A DNA stretch of 64,000 nucleotides from Halorubrum depositum (lineage in GTDB: Archaea > Halobacteriota > Halobacteria > Halobacteriales > Haloferacaceae). A program made the position numbers and the translations under genes. The notes below the pieces were generated by a model. That model was not told where the DNA came from and ran no database searches. It was given only the letters and a program-made list of their open reading frames with translations. This document shows, piece after piece, positions 8,862 to 18,087 of this stretch. The DNA lies in assembly GCF_007671725.1 (NCBI RefSeq), contig NZ_VCNM01000002.1, positions 744,001-808,000 of the forward strand, in the 5' to 3' direction. How positions within the stretch are numbered: position 1 is the first letter of the stretch; every line of letters begins with the position of its first letter.

Positions 8862-9800
8862 TCAGGCGTGCTTGTCGAGGAAGTGGTCGTGCGAGCGCTC
8901 CCACTCGTAGTCGTCGTCCCAGTAGCGCTCCGCCAGGGGCTCCTCGGGCATCTCGCCGATGGCCTGCTTCTCCTCGCCGTAGGACGGGCGGTCCTCGTCG
9001 ACGTAGTAGCGGCCGGTGAGGACCTTCCCCTCGTACAGCGACTCCTCGGTCTCACGCATCATCTCCGCGGCCTCGACGCGGTCCGTCGGGTCGAAGTCGT
9101 AGTCGTCGGACTCGTTGACGTCGATGTACGGGACGTACTGGCGCGCGTCCTTGTTCCAGGTCGGGCACTGGGTGAGGAAGTCGACGTGCGCGAAGCCGTC
9201 GTGCTCGATCGCCTCGATGATGATCTCCTTCGCCTGGTTGGGGTTGACCGCGGCCGTGCGGGCGACGTAGGAGGCGCCGGCGTTCAGCGACATCGAGAGC
9301 GGCTTGATCGGCTCCTTGGCGCTGCCGGACGGCTGCGTCTTCGACTTGTGGCCCTTCGGGCTGGTGGGCGACGTCTGGCCCTTCGTGAGCCCGAAGATCT
9401 CGTTGTTGAAGACGATGTACGTCATGTCGTGGTTCTCCCGGGCCGTGTGGATGAAGTGGTTCCCGCCGATCCCGTAGCCGTCGCCGTCGCCGCCGGCGGC
9501 GATCACTTCGAGGTCGGGGTTCGCGAGCTTCGCGGCGCGGGCCACGGGCAGCGAGCGCCCGTGGATCGTGTGGAACCCGTACGTGTCGAGGTAGCTGTTC
9601 AGCTTGCCGGAACAGCCGATCCCGGTGCACAGCAGGGTCTCCTCGGGCGTGCGCCCGACTTCCGGGAGCGCCTGCTTGAGCGCCTTGAGGACGCTGAAGT
9701 CACCGCAGCCCGGACACCAGGTCGGCTGCGGCTCGACGCCGGGGGTGTACTCGTCGCGGTCGATCTCTCGCTCCTCTCCGATTGCTGAAAACGTGCTCAT
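8862..9800 (-). CDS. porB: Pyruvate (2-oxoacid):ferredoxin oxidoreductase, beta subunit
   Basis: 312 aa TPP-binding subunit. WCPGCGDF (residues 28-35) and CTGIGCSGK are cluster/TPP-loop cysteines, and GGDGDGYGIGGNH followed about 20 residues later by FNNEIFG is the TPP/Mg motif. With PorA it oxidatively decarboxylates pyruvate to acetyl-CoA and reduces ferredoxin. Start codon lies 2 nt after the porA stop, so the two are one operon. The alternative is KorB (2-oxoglutarate); the 312-aa size and the GLTKGQTSPTSPKGHKSK stretch match what I recall of haloarchaeal PorB. Confidence 0.88.
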   Translation of the reverse strand: MSTFSAIGEEREIDRDEYTPGVEPQPTWCPGCGDFSVLKALKQALPEVGRTPEETLLCTGIGCSGKLNSYLDTYGFHTIHGRSLPVARAAKLANPDLEVIAAGGDGDGYGIGGNHFIHTARENHDMTYIVFNNEIFGLTKGQTSPTSPKGHKSKTQPSGSAKEPIKPLSMSLNAGASYVARTAAVNPNQAKEIIIEAIEHDGFAHVDFLTQCPTWNKDARQYVPYIDVNESDDYDFDPTDRVEAAEMMRETEESLYEGKVLTGRYYVDEDRPSYGEEKQAIGEMPEEPLAERYWDDDYEWERSHDHFLDKHA

Positions 9801-9802
9801 TG

Positions 9803-11698
9803 TTAGTCACCTGCGGCTGGGACGAAGGTGGTCTGATGGCCGGACGCGTCGCCGTCGCCCTCGACGATAGCGGCCTCGAACCCGTCGACGATCTCCGCCG
9901 GCTCGAACGGGTTCCCGTTGTACTTCAACAGGCTCGACAGCTTCTCACCGTAGCGGCCGAGGTTCTTCTGGACGAGCCCGCGGAACTGCCCCGAGGCGGT
10001 CATCTCGACGACGAGGACCTCGTCGACGCTCTCGACGAACGCCTCGACCTGCTCGGTCGGGAACGGGAGCATGTCGGAGACGCCGTACGACTTCACCGAG
10101 ACCCCGGCGTCGTTGAGGCGCCCGACGGCCTCCTCGACGGTGCCCTGCTGGCTCCCGAAGGTGAGGATGCCGTACTGGGCGTCGTCGGGGCCGGCGTACG
10201 AACCCGTGTCGACCGTGTCGAGGTCGGCGCGGATCGCCTCCAGCTTCTGGGTCCGCCGGTCGATCTGCGCGACGCGGTTGTCCGGCGACTCGGCGATGTG
10301 GCCGGTCGGGTCGTGCTCGTTGCCGGTCGCGAGGAAGCGACCGCCCTTCTGGCCGGGGATCGAGCGCGGAGAGACCCCGTCCTCGACGTCGTGCTGGAAC
10401 CGGTGGAACTTCCCGTCGGCCGAGTGCGGCTCCTCCGCCAGCGCGTCCTCGCTCAGGGTCTTCCCGAGCGTCGGGTTCGGCTCGCGGTCGAAGTGGCTCT
10501 TGGGGACGTTCGTCATCTCGCCGCCGAGCTTCTGGTCGTACAGGAGGATCGACGGGATCTGGTACTCGTAGGCCAGCCGGAAGGCGATCCGCGACTGCTC
10601 GTACGCCTCCTCGACGGTCCCGGGCGCGAGGACGACGCGCTGGGAGTCGCCCTGAGAGGTGTAGAGGACGTGTTCGAGGTCGGACTGCTCCGGCTTCGTC
10701 GGCATCCCGGTCGAGGGGCCGGCGCGCATGGCCTCGACGAGGACGACGGGCGTCTCCGTCATCTCCGCGAGCCCGAGCGGCTCCGACATCAGCGCGAAGC
10801 CGCCGCCGGAGGAGCCGGACATGGCCTTCACGCCGGCGTGCGAGGCGCCGACCGCGAGCGCGGCCGCCGCGATCTCGTCTTCGACCTGCTCGGAGATCCC
10901 GCCGAGCTTCGGCAGGTTCTTCGTCATGATCGTGAACACCTCGGTCCACGGCGTCATCGGGTAGCCGGCGATGAACCGACAGCCCTCGTCGATGGCGCCG
11001 TAGGAGATGGCGTCCGACCCGGACATGAGCAGCTGCGTCTCGTCGTGTTCGCCGGTCGGGACGCCCACGTCGGGCGCGTCGACGTCGTACTCCTCCCGTA
11101 CCTGATCGTAGGCGGTCTGGAGGATCTCCAGGTTCGGATCGAGGATCTTCTCCGGCATCGCGTCCCGCATGAGGTCCTGGACGTGGTCGAGGTCCATCCC
11201 GGTCAGCGCGCAGGTGGCGCCGACGCCGGCCGTGTTGCGCATGACCTCGCGGCCCATGTCGCGGGCGAGCCCGCGGAGGTCGAGGGGGTACACGTGCCAG
11301 TCGTTCTCCTCGGCGCGCTCCTCGAAGTTCGGGATCTCGGAGGCGTCGAGGAGCCCCTCGTCGTAGACGATGACGCCGCCCTGGCGGAGCTCGTCTAAGT
11401 TCTCCGAGAGCGGTTTGATCTCCTCGTTCCCGTAGACGGCCTCCTCCTGCGGGTTCCGGGCGAACGAGTCGCCGAGCGCCAGCAGGAAGTTGTAGCCGTC
11501 GCCGCGGGAGTTCACCGGGTCCGCCGAGGCGCGGACTTCGGTGTAGGTGTGACCGCCGCGGATGCGGGACGGGTAGTGGCGATGCGTGAACACGTCGAGC
11601 CCCGATCGCATCAAGGCCTTTGCGAAGTTCTGGCTCGTCGAAGCGATCCCGTCGCCGGATCCCCCCGATATCCGCCAGATGAGTTCGTCGTCAGTCAT
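9803..11698 (-). CDS. porA: Pyruvate (2-oxoacid):ferredoxin oxidoreductase, fused gamma-alpha subunit
   Basis: 631 aa. Residues 1 to about 190 form the gamma domain (WRISGGSGDGIASTSQNFAK, RIRGGHTYTEVR, GVGATCALTGMD). A short linker is followed by the alpha (pyrimidine-binding) domain with GYPMTPWTEVFTIM, EDEIAAAALAVGASHAG and a C-terminal transketolase-like domain (GILTFGSQQGTVEEAVGRL). This two-subunit gamma-alpha plus beta layout, lacking a delta ferredoxin-type subunit, is the known haloarchaeal type. First gene of porAB; it lies divergent from dphB across a 172-nt intergenic region. KorA is the alternative. Confidence 0.88.
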   Translation of the reverse strand: MTDDELIWRISGGSGDGIASTSQNFAKALMRSGLDVFTHRHYPSRIRGGHTYTEVRASADPVNSRGDGYNFLLALGDSFARNPQEEAVYGNEEIKPLSENLDELRQGGVIVYDEGLLDASEIPNFEERAEENDWHVYPLDLRGLARDMGREVMRNTAGVGATCALTGMDLDHVQDLMRDAMPEKILDPNLEILQTAYDQVREEYDVDAPDVGVPTGEHDETQLLMSGSDAISYGAIDEGCRFIAGYPMTPWTEVFTIMTKNLPKLGGISEQVEDEIAAAALAVGASHAGVKAMSGSSGGGFALMSEPLGLAEMTETPVVLVEAMRAGPSTGMPTKPEQSDLEHVLYTSQGDSQRVVLAPGTVEEAYEQSRIAFRLAYEYQIPSILLYDQKLGGEMTNVPKSHFDREPNPTLGKTLSEDALAEEPHSADGKFHRFQHDVEDGVSPRSIPGQKGGRFLATGNEHDPTGHIAESPDNRVAQIDRRTQKLEAIRADLDTVDTGSYAGPDDAQYGILTFGSQQGTVEEAVGRLNDAGVSVKSYGVSDMLPFPTEQVEAFVESVDEVLVVEMTASGQFRGLVQKNLGRYGEKLSSLLKYNGNPFEPAEIVDGFEAAIVEGDGDASGHQTTFVPAAGD

Positions 11699-11791
11699 AG
11701 TGGTATGGTAGCCCGTGAGGGCCTCGTGCTCTGTGGTTGTGGTGGTTACCTCTTAGGGCTTGCTATGGAATCACAAGGAACAATCATGAAA

Positions 11792-11803
11792 GACCTTTAG
11801 GTC
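11792..11803. promoter_or_regulatory. Inverted repeat GACCT-TT-AGGTC between porA and dphB
   Basis: A perfect 5-bp dyad with a 2-nt spacer in the 172-nt divergent intergenic region, about 95 nt upstream of the porA ATG and about 70 nt before the dphB ATG. Its position would allow action on either gene. Candidate operator only; short dyads arise by chance. Confidence 0.3.
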
Positions 11804-11870
11804 GGAGGTCAGAAGGCCCACCGCACCGCGGTTCCGCGCCCTTTTACTCGCCGCCCGCCTGACGGCGGGT

Positions 11871-12668
11871 ATGCTCACGTTCATCGGGCTCGGGCTCTAC
11901 GACGAGCGGTCGGTCACCGTCGAGGGGCGCGAGGCCCTGCGCGCCGCCGACCGCGTCTTCGCCGAGTTCTACACCAGCCGGCTGGTCGGCGCCGACGTCG
12001 ACGAGCTGGAGGCGTACCACGGCGTCGAGATCGAGGTCCGGCCGCGCGAGGGTGTCGAGCGGGACCCCGAGGCGATCCTCTCGGCCGCCGCCGACGGCGA
12101 CGTCGCCTTCTGTACCGCCGGCGACACGATGATCTCGACGACGCACGCGGACCTCCGGCTGCGCGCCGAGGAGCGGGGTATCGACACCCGCGTGATCCAC
12201 GGCGTGACCGCCCAGTCGGCCGCGTCGAGTCTCACGGGGCTCCAGAACTACCGCTTCGGCAAGGCGACGACCCTCCCCTTCCCGTACGCCCACGGCGGCG
12301 ACGAGGTGCCGGAGAGCGTGGTCGAGACGATCGAGGCGAACCGCGAGCGCGGCCTCCACACCGTCGTCTACCTCGACATCAAGGTCGGAACCGGTCCGAC
12401 GGGTCCCGACCCGGAACACGAGGAGTACATGACGGCCGACGTCGCGGCCGGTCTCCTCGCCGACGGCTGGCGCGACGAGCTGGCCGTCGTCGTCGCCCGC
12501 GCGGGCTCGCCCGACGCGGTGGTCGCCGCCGACCGGCTCGGCGCGCTGGCCGATCGGGAGTTCGGCGACCCGCTTCACCTCCTCGTGATCCCCGGCGACC
12601 TCCACCACCTCGAGGCCGACGCGCTGGCCGGACTCGCCGGGGCACCGGCCGAGCTCGTCGAGGAGTGA
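11871..12668 (+). CDS. dphB: Diphthine synthase
   Basis: 265 aa SAM-dependent methyltransferase of the tetrapyrrole-methylase fold. It methylates the modified histidine of translation elongation factor 2 during diphthamide synthesis. The start MLTFIGLGLYDERSVTVEG, the GDTMISTTHADL loop (about 84-95) and GVTAQSAASSLTGLQNYRFG are hallmarks of archaeal DphB. Size matches the family. Start at ATG 11871, just after a short GC-rich leader. Confidence 0.96.
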   Translation: MLTFIGLGLYDERSVTVEGREALRAADRVFAEFYTSRLVGADVDELEAYHGVEIEVRPREGVERDPEAILSAAADGDVAFCTAGDTMISTTHADLRLRAEERGIDTRVIHGVTAQSAASSLTGLQNYRFGKATTLPFPYAHGGDEVPESVVETIEANRERGLHTVVYLDIKVGTGPTGPDPEHEEYMTADVAAGLLADGWRDELAVVVARAGSPDAVVAADRLGALADREFGDPLHLLVIPGDLHHLEADALAGLAGAPAELVEE

Positions 12669-12746
12669 AGCGCCTCGGGAGGCGAGCGCGCCGAGGGTCG
12701 CCACCGACCGGACGTTTGATATTCCCGTCCCGCGTTATCACAGCGC

Positions 12747-13136
12747 ATGACAAACGTGCCCGTCGAACGGCTGATGTCCACCGAGCTCGTCACGATTCCC
12801 ATGGGAGCGGCGGCCGCCACCGCGGCCGAACGCATGCTGGAGACGGGCGTGAGCTCCGTTCTCGTCGTCGACGGCGACGGGGGCCTCGCGGGGCTGATCA
12901 CCGCGACGGACTTCGTCTCACTCGTCCGGCGGAACGACCCGGAAGACGAGACGCCGGTCGAGGCGTTCATGACGACGGACGTCGTCACCGTCTCCCCCGA
13001 CGACTCGATCGAGGAACTCGCGGAGCCGACCAACCGGGGATACACCCACCTGCCGGTGGTCGGCGCGGACGGGAAACTGGTCGGGATGCTGTCGACGACC
13101 GACCTGACGGCGTACCTCTCGAAGCACCGCCGCTGA
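12747..13136 (+). CDS. CBS-domain-pair protein
   Basis: 129 aa consisting only of two CBS motifs (about 8-60 and 70-125), seen in VERLMSTELVTIPMGAAAATAAERM, VLVVDGDGGLAGLITATDFV, and THLPVVGADGKLVGMLSTTDL. CBS pairs bind adenosyl nucleotides or metals and act as energy or redox sensors. No attached effector domain. Followed after 130 nt by a second CBS protein on the same strand. Confidence 0.93.
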   Translation: MTNVPVERLMSTELVTIPMGAAAATAAERMLETGVSSVLVVDGDGGLAGLITATDFVSLVRRNDPEDETPVEAFMTTDVVTVSPDDSIEELAEPTNRGYTHLPVVGADGKLVGMLSTTDLTAYLSKHRR

Positions 13137-13266
13137 CCTCGCCTCTACCGGCCGTCGACGCCCGGCTCGCGACGGAACGGGTCGGGAGCGAGCGTCCCGC
13201 GACCTCGACCGCCGCTCCGTTGCGCGTTCCGGAAGAGTAATCAGATCTGGTAGCACATGACAGGGT

Positions 13267-13641
13267 ATGGACCTGAACGACCGGACCCGCGTCAGCGAGG
13301 TCATGTCGACGCCGCTGGAGACGATCGGAGCGGACGTGCCGCTTCGCGAGGCCGCGCGTCGGATGAGCGACGGCGACATCAGCGCGCTCGTCGTGACGAC
13401 CGGGGGCGGCTGCATCATTACGCAGAGCGACATCGTCGGCGCCGTCGCGGCCGGCCGCGACCTCGACGAGGCCGTCGTCCGCGACGTGATGACCGAGAAC
13501 GTGGAGACGGTGACGCCGGACCTCATGATGGAGGAGGTCGCGGCGATGATGACCATGTACGGGGTCAAACATCTCCCCGTCGTCGACGACGACTACGTCG
13601 GCATGGTCTCGTCGACCGACGTCGCGGCGCACCTGTCGTGA
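13267..13641 (+). CDS. CBS-domain-pair protein (neighbouring paralogue)
   Basis: 124 aa with two CBS motifs: RVSEVMSTPLETIGADVPLREAARRM with ISALVVTTGGGCIITQSDIV, then DVMTENVETVTPDLMMEEVAAMM with HLPVVDDDYVGMVSSTDVAAHL. Related to, but well diverged from, the preceding CBS protein. It overlaps no neighbour and ends before a convergent membrane-protein gene. Ligand and partner unknown. Confidence 0.93.
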   Translation: MDLNDRTRVSEVMSTPLETIGADVPLREAARRMSDGDISALVVTTGGGCIITQSDIVGAVAAGRDLDEAVVRDVMTENVETVTPDLMMEEVAAMMTMYGVKHLPVVDDDYVGMVSSTDVAAHLS

Positions 13642-13676
13642 GTCGGAACCGGGCTCGGGCGTCGTCGACCGCCCGG

Positions 13677-14939
13677 CTACAACAGGAGTAGCGGAACGCC
13701 GACCGCGACCCCGACGGCGATCAGCACGAGGTTCCAGAGCAGCACCGGGCGGACGAGCTCGCGAGCGATGCTCGCCGCGAACGCGGTCTTGACCAGGATG
13801 CTCGCGGCGGTCCCGGCGATGACCCCCGTGACCGCCGTTTCGACCGATATCTGCCCGGTCCCGAGCAGCGAGACGGCGGTCGTCGTCGCGGTCCCGGAGG
13901 AGACGAGCCCCGCGAGGAACGACGTGGCGACGAACCCGCCGGCGCCGAACATCCGCTCGGCGCCGGCGGAGACGAGCAGCACCGCGAGGAACAGCGCGCC
14001 GAACGTCAGGGCGTTCCGGAGGCTGAACGGGGAGGTGAGCTCCGCCTCCATCGTCGTCCGCCAGTCGCTCCGCCAGATCGCGATGGAGACGCCGGCGAGC
14101 GTGACCGCGCCGAGCGGCGCGCCGACCACGAGGGCGGCCTCCGGAACGAAGACGGCGACGACGGCGGCGTTCCGGAGGGCCATCGCGGCGTTCGCCAACA
14201 GGATCGATCCGACCGCGATGTCGAGCAGGTCCGCCTGTCCCTTCGCCCGTTTCGCCATCTCCGCGACGACCGCCGTCGAGTTCACGAGCCCGCCGAAGAA
14301 GCCGGTCACCGCGTAGCCGCGCCCCTGGTACCGCTTCACGAGCACGTAGTTGACGAACCCGATGGCGCTGACGGCGACGACGAGCGACCAGATGAGCCGC
14401 GGCTGGACCGCCCCCCACGGGTCGATCGTCTCGGTCGGGAGCAGCGGGAAGACGACGAACGCGAGGATGGTGAACTCCACGGCGCTGCGGACCTCCTCGC
14501 GGGAGAGCCCCCACGCGAACTGGTGGAGCTCCCGCTTCAACACGAGCAGCAGCGAGGAGAGCATCGCCACCGTCACCGCCTCGATGAAGAATTCCTCGGC
14601 GACCAGCGCCCCGACCCCGTACGTGACGAGCATCGACACGGAAGTGGTGAGCGAGAGGCCGTCGACGTCCGACTCGACGAAGCTCCGGACGGCCAACAGC
14701 ACCGCGATGGCGACGATCAGGACGCCGCCGACGATCAGGAGCCCGTCCTGGTCGAGCAGCGAGAACACCGCCGACGCGAGGCCGATCAGCGCGAACGTCC
14801 GGATCCCCGCCGACTTCTGGGACCACTCCCGCTCGAGTCCGAGGAACATCCCGAGCGCGGTCGCCAAGATCAGTTTCGCGACGTTGGTCTGGAGGTACAC
14901 GAGGGGGTCGACCGGGGTCGCGGCGACCGGGGTCAGCAC
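13677..14939 (-). CDS. MgtC/SapB and DUF4010 family membrane protein
   Basis: 420 aa polytopic membrane protein with about 12 hydrophobic segments. The N-terminal third matches MgtC/SapB proteins (KLILATALGMFLGLEREW, then AGIRTFALIGLASAVFSLL). The C-terminal two thirds match DUF4010 (GLVNSTAVVAEMAKRAKG, AGLVSSGTATTTAVSLL). Transport or envelope role is unproven for the family. Start MLTPVAATPVDPLVYL. It points towards the CBS proteins and shares no promoter with artA upstream, which is 116 nt away on the same strand. Confidence 0.87.
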   Translation of the reverse strand: MLTPVAATPVDPLVYLQTNVAKLILATALGMFLGLEREWSQKSAGIRTFALIGLASAVFSLLDQDGLLIVGGVLIVAIAVLLAVRSFVESDVDGLSLTTSVSMLVTYGVGALVAEEFFIEAVTVAMLSSLLLVLKRELHQFAWGLSREEVRSAVEFTILAFVVFPLLPTETIDPWGAVQPRLIWSLVVAVSAIGFVNYVLVKRYQGRGYAVTGFFGGLVNSTAVVAEMAKRAKGQADLLDIAVGSILLANAAMALRNAAVVAVFVPEAALVVGAPLGAVTLAGVSIAIWRSDWRTTMEAELTSPFSLRNALTFGALFLAVLLVSAGAERMFGAGGFVATSFLAGLVSSGTATTTAVSLLGTGQISVETAVTGVIAGTAASILVKTAFAASIARELVRPVLLWNLVLIAVGVAVGVPLLLL

Positions 14940-15055
14940 GGCCGATCACCCCGGCCGTGACACCGTCGCGCCGACCGAGACGTCCCGTCCATGGGCCGAT
15001 GTCTCGCGCAATCGACCCTATACTTTGGCATGACGGTCGGCCCGTCCGTCCCGCC

Positions 15056-16018
15056 TCAGCGGTTCGTCGGCTCCCGCGGGAGGTCCAGCGACTCCGTCAG
15101 GTCGTGTTCCTCGCCCGTGAGCAGGTAGAGGACGTCCTCGAGGATGACGGCGAGCTCCGGGAGCTCCCGCACCGCGAGGAACGTGATGCCGATCAGCGCG
15201 ACGACCGCGAGGAGCTGGCTCATGATCCGGTCGGAGATGAGGAACGAGACCCGGTACGGGTCGCTCGCGCCGAACATCGCGAGCACGAGGTCGGTCTGCC
15301 ACTGCATGTACTGGTTGCCCGCGACGACGGAGATGAACGTCGTCCGGAGGATGTTGAGCACGTAGATGAGCGGGATCGAGACCGCGAGCGCGCGGAGCTT
15401 CCGCGAGAGCGGCGCCCGCACGGCGGCGACGAGCCCGCCGAAGATCGCCATGCTCCCGAGCCCCGTACACGCCAGCACGACGTGGATCGTGACCGTGTGG
15501 CCGTCGGGGAGCGTCCACGCGTACGCCGCGTCGTACCCCTCGTAGCTCGTCACGCGCTCCGGCGCGTAGCCGAGGAGATCGATGAGGAATCCGGTCTGGG
15601 TGGCGACCGCCTCGATGAGGATCCGGCGGGGCTCGGGGAACGCGACGCCCGCGAGCGTGAACGCCGGGATCGTCTCGAACGGGAGGTAGATGAACAGCAT
15701 GAGCGAGATGGCCCGCGTGAGCGTGAACAGCGAGGCGCGGCCGTTGTACAGCAGGTAGCCGGCGTAGATGCAGGCCGGGACGCCGACGAGCGCCAGGATC
15801 GACTCGACGTAGCTCTGGTGTTCGAACGCGAAGTACGGGACCGTCGTCAGCCAGAACAGTCCGAACAGCGCCCACGTCCCCGCCGCGAGCGACCGGCCCG
15901 CGGCCAGTCCGCGGCTGTCGAGCAGCCACGAGACGGCGAAGAGGATCGCGACGAGCCAGGCGAAGGTGAACGTGTCGGGGATCAGGCTCAGGATCGCCGG
16001 CACGCCGGGACCGAACAT
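15056..16018 (-). CDS. artA: Archaeosortase A
   Basis: 320 aa integral membrane transpeptidase-like enzyme that processes PGF-CTERM proteins (including S-layer glycoprotein) and couples cleavage to lipid anchoring. Many transmembrane helices. Catalytic residues are visible: Cys184 in ACTGLGSM, Arg225 in NILRTTF and Arg264 in ISDRIM. Their spacings (41 and 39) equal those of the C173/R214/R253 triad of Haloferax ArtA as I recall it. Both PGF-CTERM proteins in this window (2993-4252 and 25822-28626) are predicted substrates. The gene stands alone with a short upstream gap to spt5. Confidence 0.95.
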   Translation of the reverse strand: MFGPGVPAILSLIPDTFTFAWLVAILFAVSWLLDSRGLAAGRSLAAGTWALFGLFWLTTVPYFAFEHQSYVESILALVGVPACIYAGYLLYNGRASLFTLTRAISLMLFIYLPFETIPAFTLAGVAFPEPRRILIEAVATQTGFLIDLLGYAPERVTSYEGYDAAYAWTLPDGHTVTIHVVLACTGLGSMAIFGGLVAAVRAPLSRKLRALAVSIPLIYVLNILRTTFISVVAGNQYMQWQTDLVLAMFGASDPYRVSFLISDRIMSQLLAVVALIGITFLAVRELPELAVILEDVLYLLTGEEHDLTESLDLPREPTNR

Positions 16019-16163
16019 GTCCGAACCGTCGGTCGTCGTCGGATAAAGCCCTTGTCGTTGCCGACGATCCGTGGGGTAGTTCCGGAGCGCGGCGAACGGA
16101 GACAGACGGCGGTGCGGGGCGCCGGAGAGAGACGGAGAAGAGAGGAAACGCGATTCGACGCGG

Positions 16164-16616
16164 TCAGCGCTCGTCGGAGTCGAGCACCCGGATCTGGTCG
16201 CCGCGGACGGTGACCGGGATCGGGACTGTCGCCTCGTACAGCTCGACGGTCACCTGGTCTTTCCCCTCGTCGATGCGCTGGACGCGGGCCTTCTCGCCCT
16301 TGAACGGGCCGGCGATCAGCTCGACGATGTCGCCCTCGGCGATCCCCTCGACGTCGGGGGTCGGCGAGAGGAAGTGCTCGACCTCGGAGAAGGGGCTCTG
16401 GGCAGGCCCCTCGGAGCCCTGGATGACGCCGCGGGCGTGGGGGATCTCGTCGAGGATCCGGGCGAACACGCTGCCGTCCGTCGCCTCGACCATCACGTAG
16501 CTCGTGAGCTGGTCGGGGGCGATGACCGCCTGGATCTCCGGCATCTCCTTCTCCGCGAGCATGTCGGCGACGGTGCGCTCCTGGCTCGCGGTGGTCTTGA
16601 CCGAGAAGATCGGCAT
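16164..16616 (-). CDS. spt5: Transcription elongation factor Spt5 (NusG-like)
   Basis: 150 aa. N-terminal NGN domain (MPIFSVKTTASQERTVADML to about residue 90) that binds RNA polymerase with Spt4, then a KOW domain (GDIVELIAGPFKGEKARVQRID, about 94-115). It closes the polymerase clamp and supports processive transcription. The ATG overlaps the secE stop by one base (TGATG), so it is translationally coupled to secE, the classical secE-nusG arrangement. Confidence 0.97.
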   Translation of the reverse strand: MPIFSVKTTASQERTVADMLAEKEMPEIQAVIAPDQLTSYVMVEATDGSVFARILDEIPHARGVIQGSEGPAQSPFSEVEHFLSPTPDVEGIAEGDIVELIAGPFKGEKARVQRIDEGKDQVTVELYEATVPIPVTVRGDQIRVLDSDER

Positions 16617-16792
16617 CAGGCGCCGACCCCCGGCAGGAGGCTCATGATCGCGAACATCAGGAAGCCGATGAAGCCGACGAGGAGGATGCCGGCGCCGGCG
16701 ATCTTCGAAACCTGGAGGAACTCGTCGGTGCTCGGCGTGCTCGCCAGTTTCAGCACCCGAACGTAGCTGTTGAGGTCGTACGGAACGTCCAT
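16616..16792 (-). CDS. secE: Protein translocase subunit SecE (Sss1-type)
   Basis: 58 aa, below the size of most automatic calls. Translation of the complement from the ATG at 16792 gives MDVPYDLNSYVRVLKLASTP, an amphipathic surface helix, then a single transmembrane helix (about 32-54, ILLVGFIGFLMFAIMSLL). It is the essential gamma subunit of the SecYE channel. The stop overlaps the spt5 start by one base. A TATA-like AAAAGGTAAAAACC (16819-16832) lies about 30 nt before the ATG, so the promoter serves both secE and spt5. Confidence 0.95.
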   Translation of the reverse strand: MDVPYDLNSYVRVLKLASTPSTDEFLQVSKIAGAGILLVGFIGFLMFAIMSLLPGVGA

Positions 16793-16818
16793 GTTACGAC
16801 GCGCTTCGAGGCGAGGCG

Positions 16819-16832
16819 GTTTTTACCTTTTG
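16819..16832 (-). promoter_or_regulatory. Promoter of secE-spt5
   Basis: Minus-strand AAAAGGTAAAAACC, about 30 nt upstream of the secE ATG in a GC-rich gap downstream of ftsZ1. It is the only TATA candidate there and indicates that secE-spt5 can be transcribed separately from ftsZ1. Confidence 0.55.
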
Positions 16833-16908
16833 ATGCGGGGCGATCCCGGACCCGAGAGCGGGGACCGCGAGAAGGAGCGCTATCGAGACGGGCCGCGCGG
16901 GCGACGCG

Positions 16909-18063
16909 TCACTCCACGTAGTCGATGTCTTCCATCTCCGCCGCCGTTCCCTCCGGCGGCTCGCCGTTGTTCCCGTAGATCTGCGGCGACTCGACGCCGG
17001 TCACGACGATCATGGTGCGCATCTCGCCCTCCAGCTCGTCGTCAACCGAGGTGCCCCAGATAATCCGCGCGTCGGGGTCGATCCGGTCGTAGATCTCCTC
17101 GACGACGCCCTCGGCCTCCTCGATGGACATGTCCGTGCCGCCCGTGACGTTCACGAGCGCGGAGTTCGCGCCGGAGATGTCGACGTCGAGCAGCGGCGAG
17201 CGAAGCGCCGATTTCACCGAGTCCTGCGCCTTCGAGTCGGAGTCGGACTCGCCGAGGCCGATCATCGCGACGCCGCCCTTCTCCATGACGGTGCGGACGT
17301 CGGCGAAGTCGAGGTTGACCAGCCCGGGCATCGTGATGAGCTCCGTGATCCCTTTCACCGAGCGCATCAGCACCTCGTCGGAGACCTTGAACGCCTGCCG
17401 GACCGGGAGCTTCCCGACCGCGTCGAGCAGGCGGTCGTTGGGGACGACGATGACCGTGTCGCTCACGTCGCGGAGGCGTTCGAGGCCGGCCTCGGCGTTC
17501 GTCCGGCGGACCTCGCCCTCGGCGGTGAACGGGGTCGTGACGATGGCGATGGTGAGCGCGCCCGACTCGCGGGCGGCCTTCGCGACGACCGGGGCCGAGC
17601 CCGTGCCGGTGCCCCCGCCGAGCCCGGCGGTGACGAACACCATGTCGGAGCCGTCGATGGCGTCCTGGATCTCCTCTTGGGACTCGATGGCGGCCTCCTC
17701 GCCGACTTGGGGGAGGGAGCCGGCGCCGCGCCCCTGGGTCTTCTGCTGGCCCATGAGGATCTTCGTGTCGGCCTCGATGTTGACGAGGTGCTGGACGTCG
17801 GTGTTGGCCGCGACCAGCTTCGCGCCGTGGATCCCCTCCTCGGTCATCCGGTTGACCGTGTTCCCGCCGGCGCCGCCGCAGCCGACGACCGTGATGTTCG
17901 TCTGGAGGTCCTGTAAGACGTCCTGTAGCTCGTCGTCGGTCATCGTCCCGGACTGCGGCGGGGCGCCGGCCGCCGCGTCGGTCGCACCGGCGCCGGCCTC
18001 CCCGGCGTCGTCCGCCGGGGGCTCCTCGGCTTCGTCGATGGCGTCCTCCACGATAGAATCCAT
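16909..18063 (-). CDS. ftsZ1: Cell division protein FtsZ1
   Basis: 384 aa tubulin-like GTPase that forms the mid-cell ring. GTP-binding loops are intact: GCGGAGGN (61-68), [12 protein letters not shown] (147-158), and the [12 protein letters not shown]7 segment. An acidic disordered N-terminal tail of about 50 residues and a C-terminal tail ending EMEDIDYVE are typical of FtsZ1, one of the two haloarchaeal division FtsZs. Its position next to secE-spt5 is the conserved FtsZ1 neighbourhood. A strong TATA-like AAAAATAAATAC lies at 18088-18100. Confidence 0.96.
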   Translation of the reverse strand: MDSIVEDAIDEAEEPPADDAGEAGAGATDAAAGAPPQSGTMTDDELQDVLQDLQTNITVVGCGGAGGNTVNRMTEEGIHGAKLVAANTDVQHLVNIEADTKILMGQQKTQGRGAGSLPQVGEEAAIESQEEIQDAIDGSDMVFVTAGLGGGTGTGSAPVVAKAARESGALTIAIVTTPFTAEGEVRRTNAEAGLERLRDVSDTVIVVPNDRLLDAVGKLPVRQAFKVSDEVLMRSVKGITELITMPGLVNLDFADVRTVMEKGGVAMIGLGESDSDSKAQDSVKSALRSPLLDVDISGANSALVNVTGGTDMSIEEAEGVVEEIYDRIDPDARIIWGTSVDDELEGEMRTMIVVTGVESPQIYGNNGEPPEGTAAEMEDIDYVE

Positions 18064-18087
18064 TATGTGGTGTGGTTGCGACCCGGA

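Noticed and set aside
13267-13641. CBS proteins as regulators of the neighbouring MgtC-like transporter
   Set aside because: They are convergent to it and separately transcribed; nothing in sequence links them functionally.
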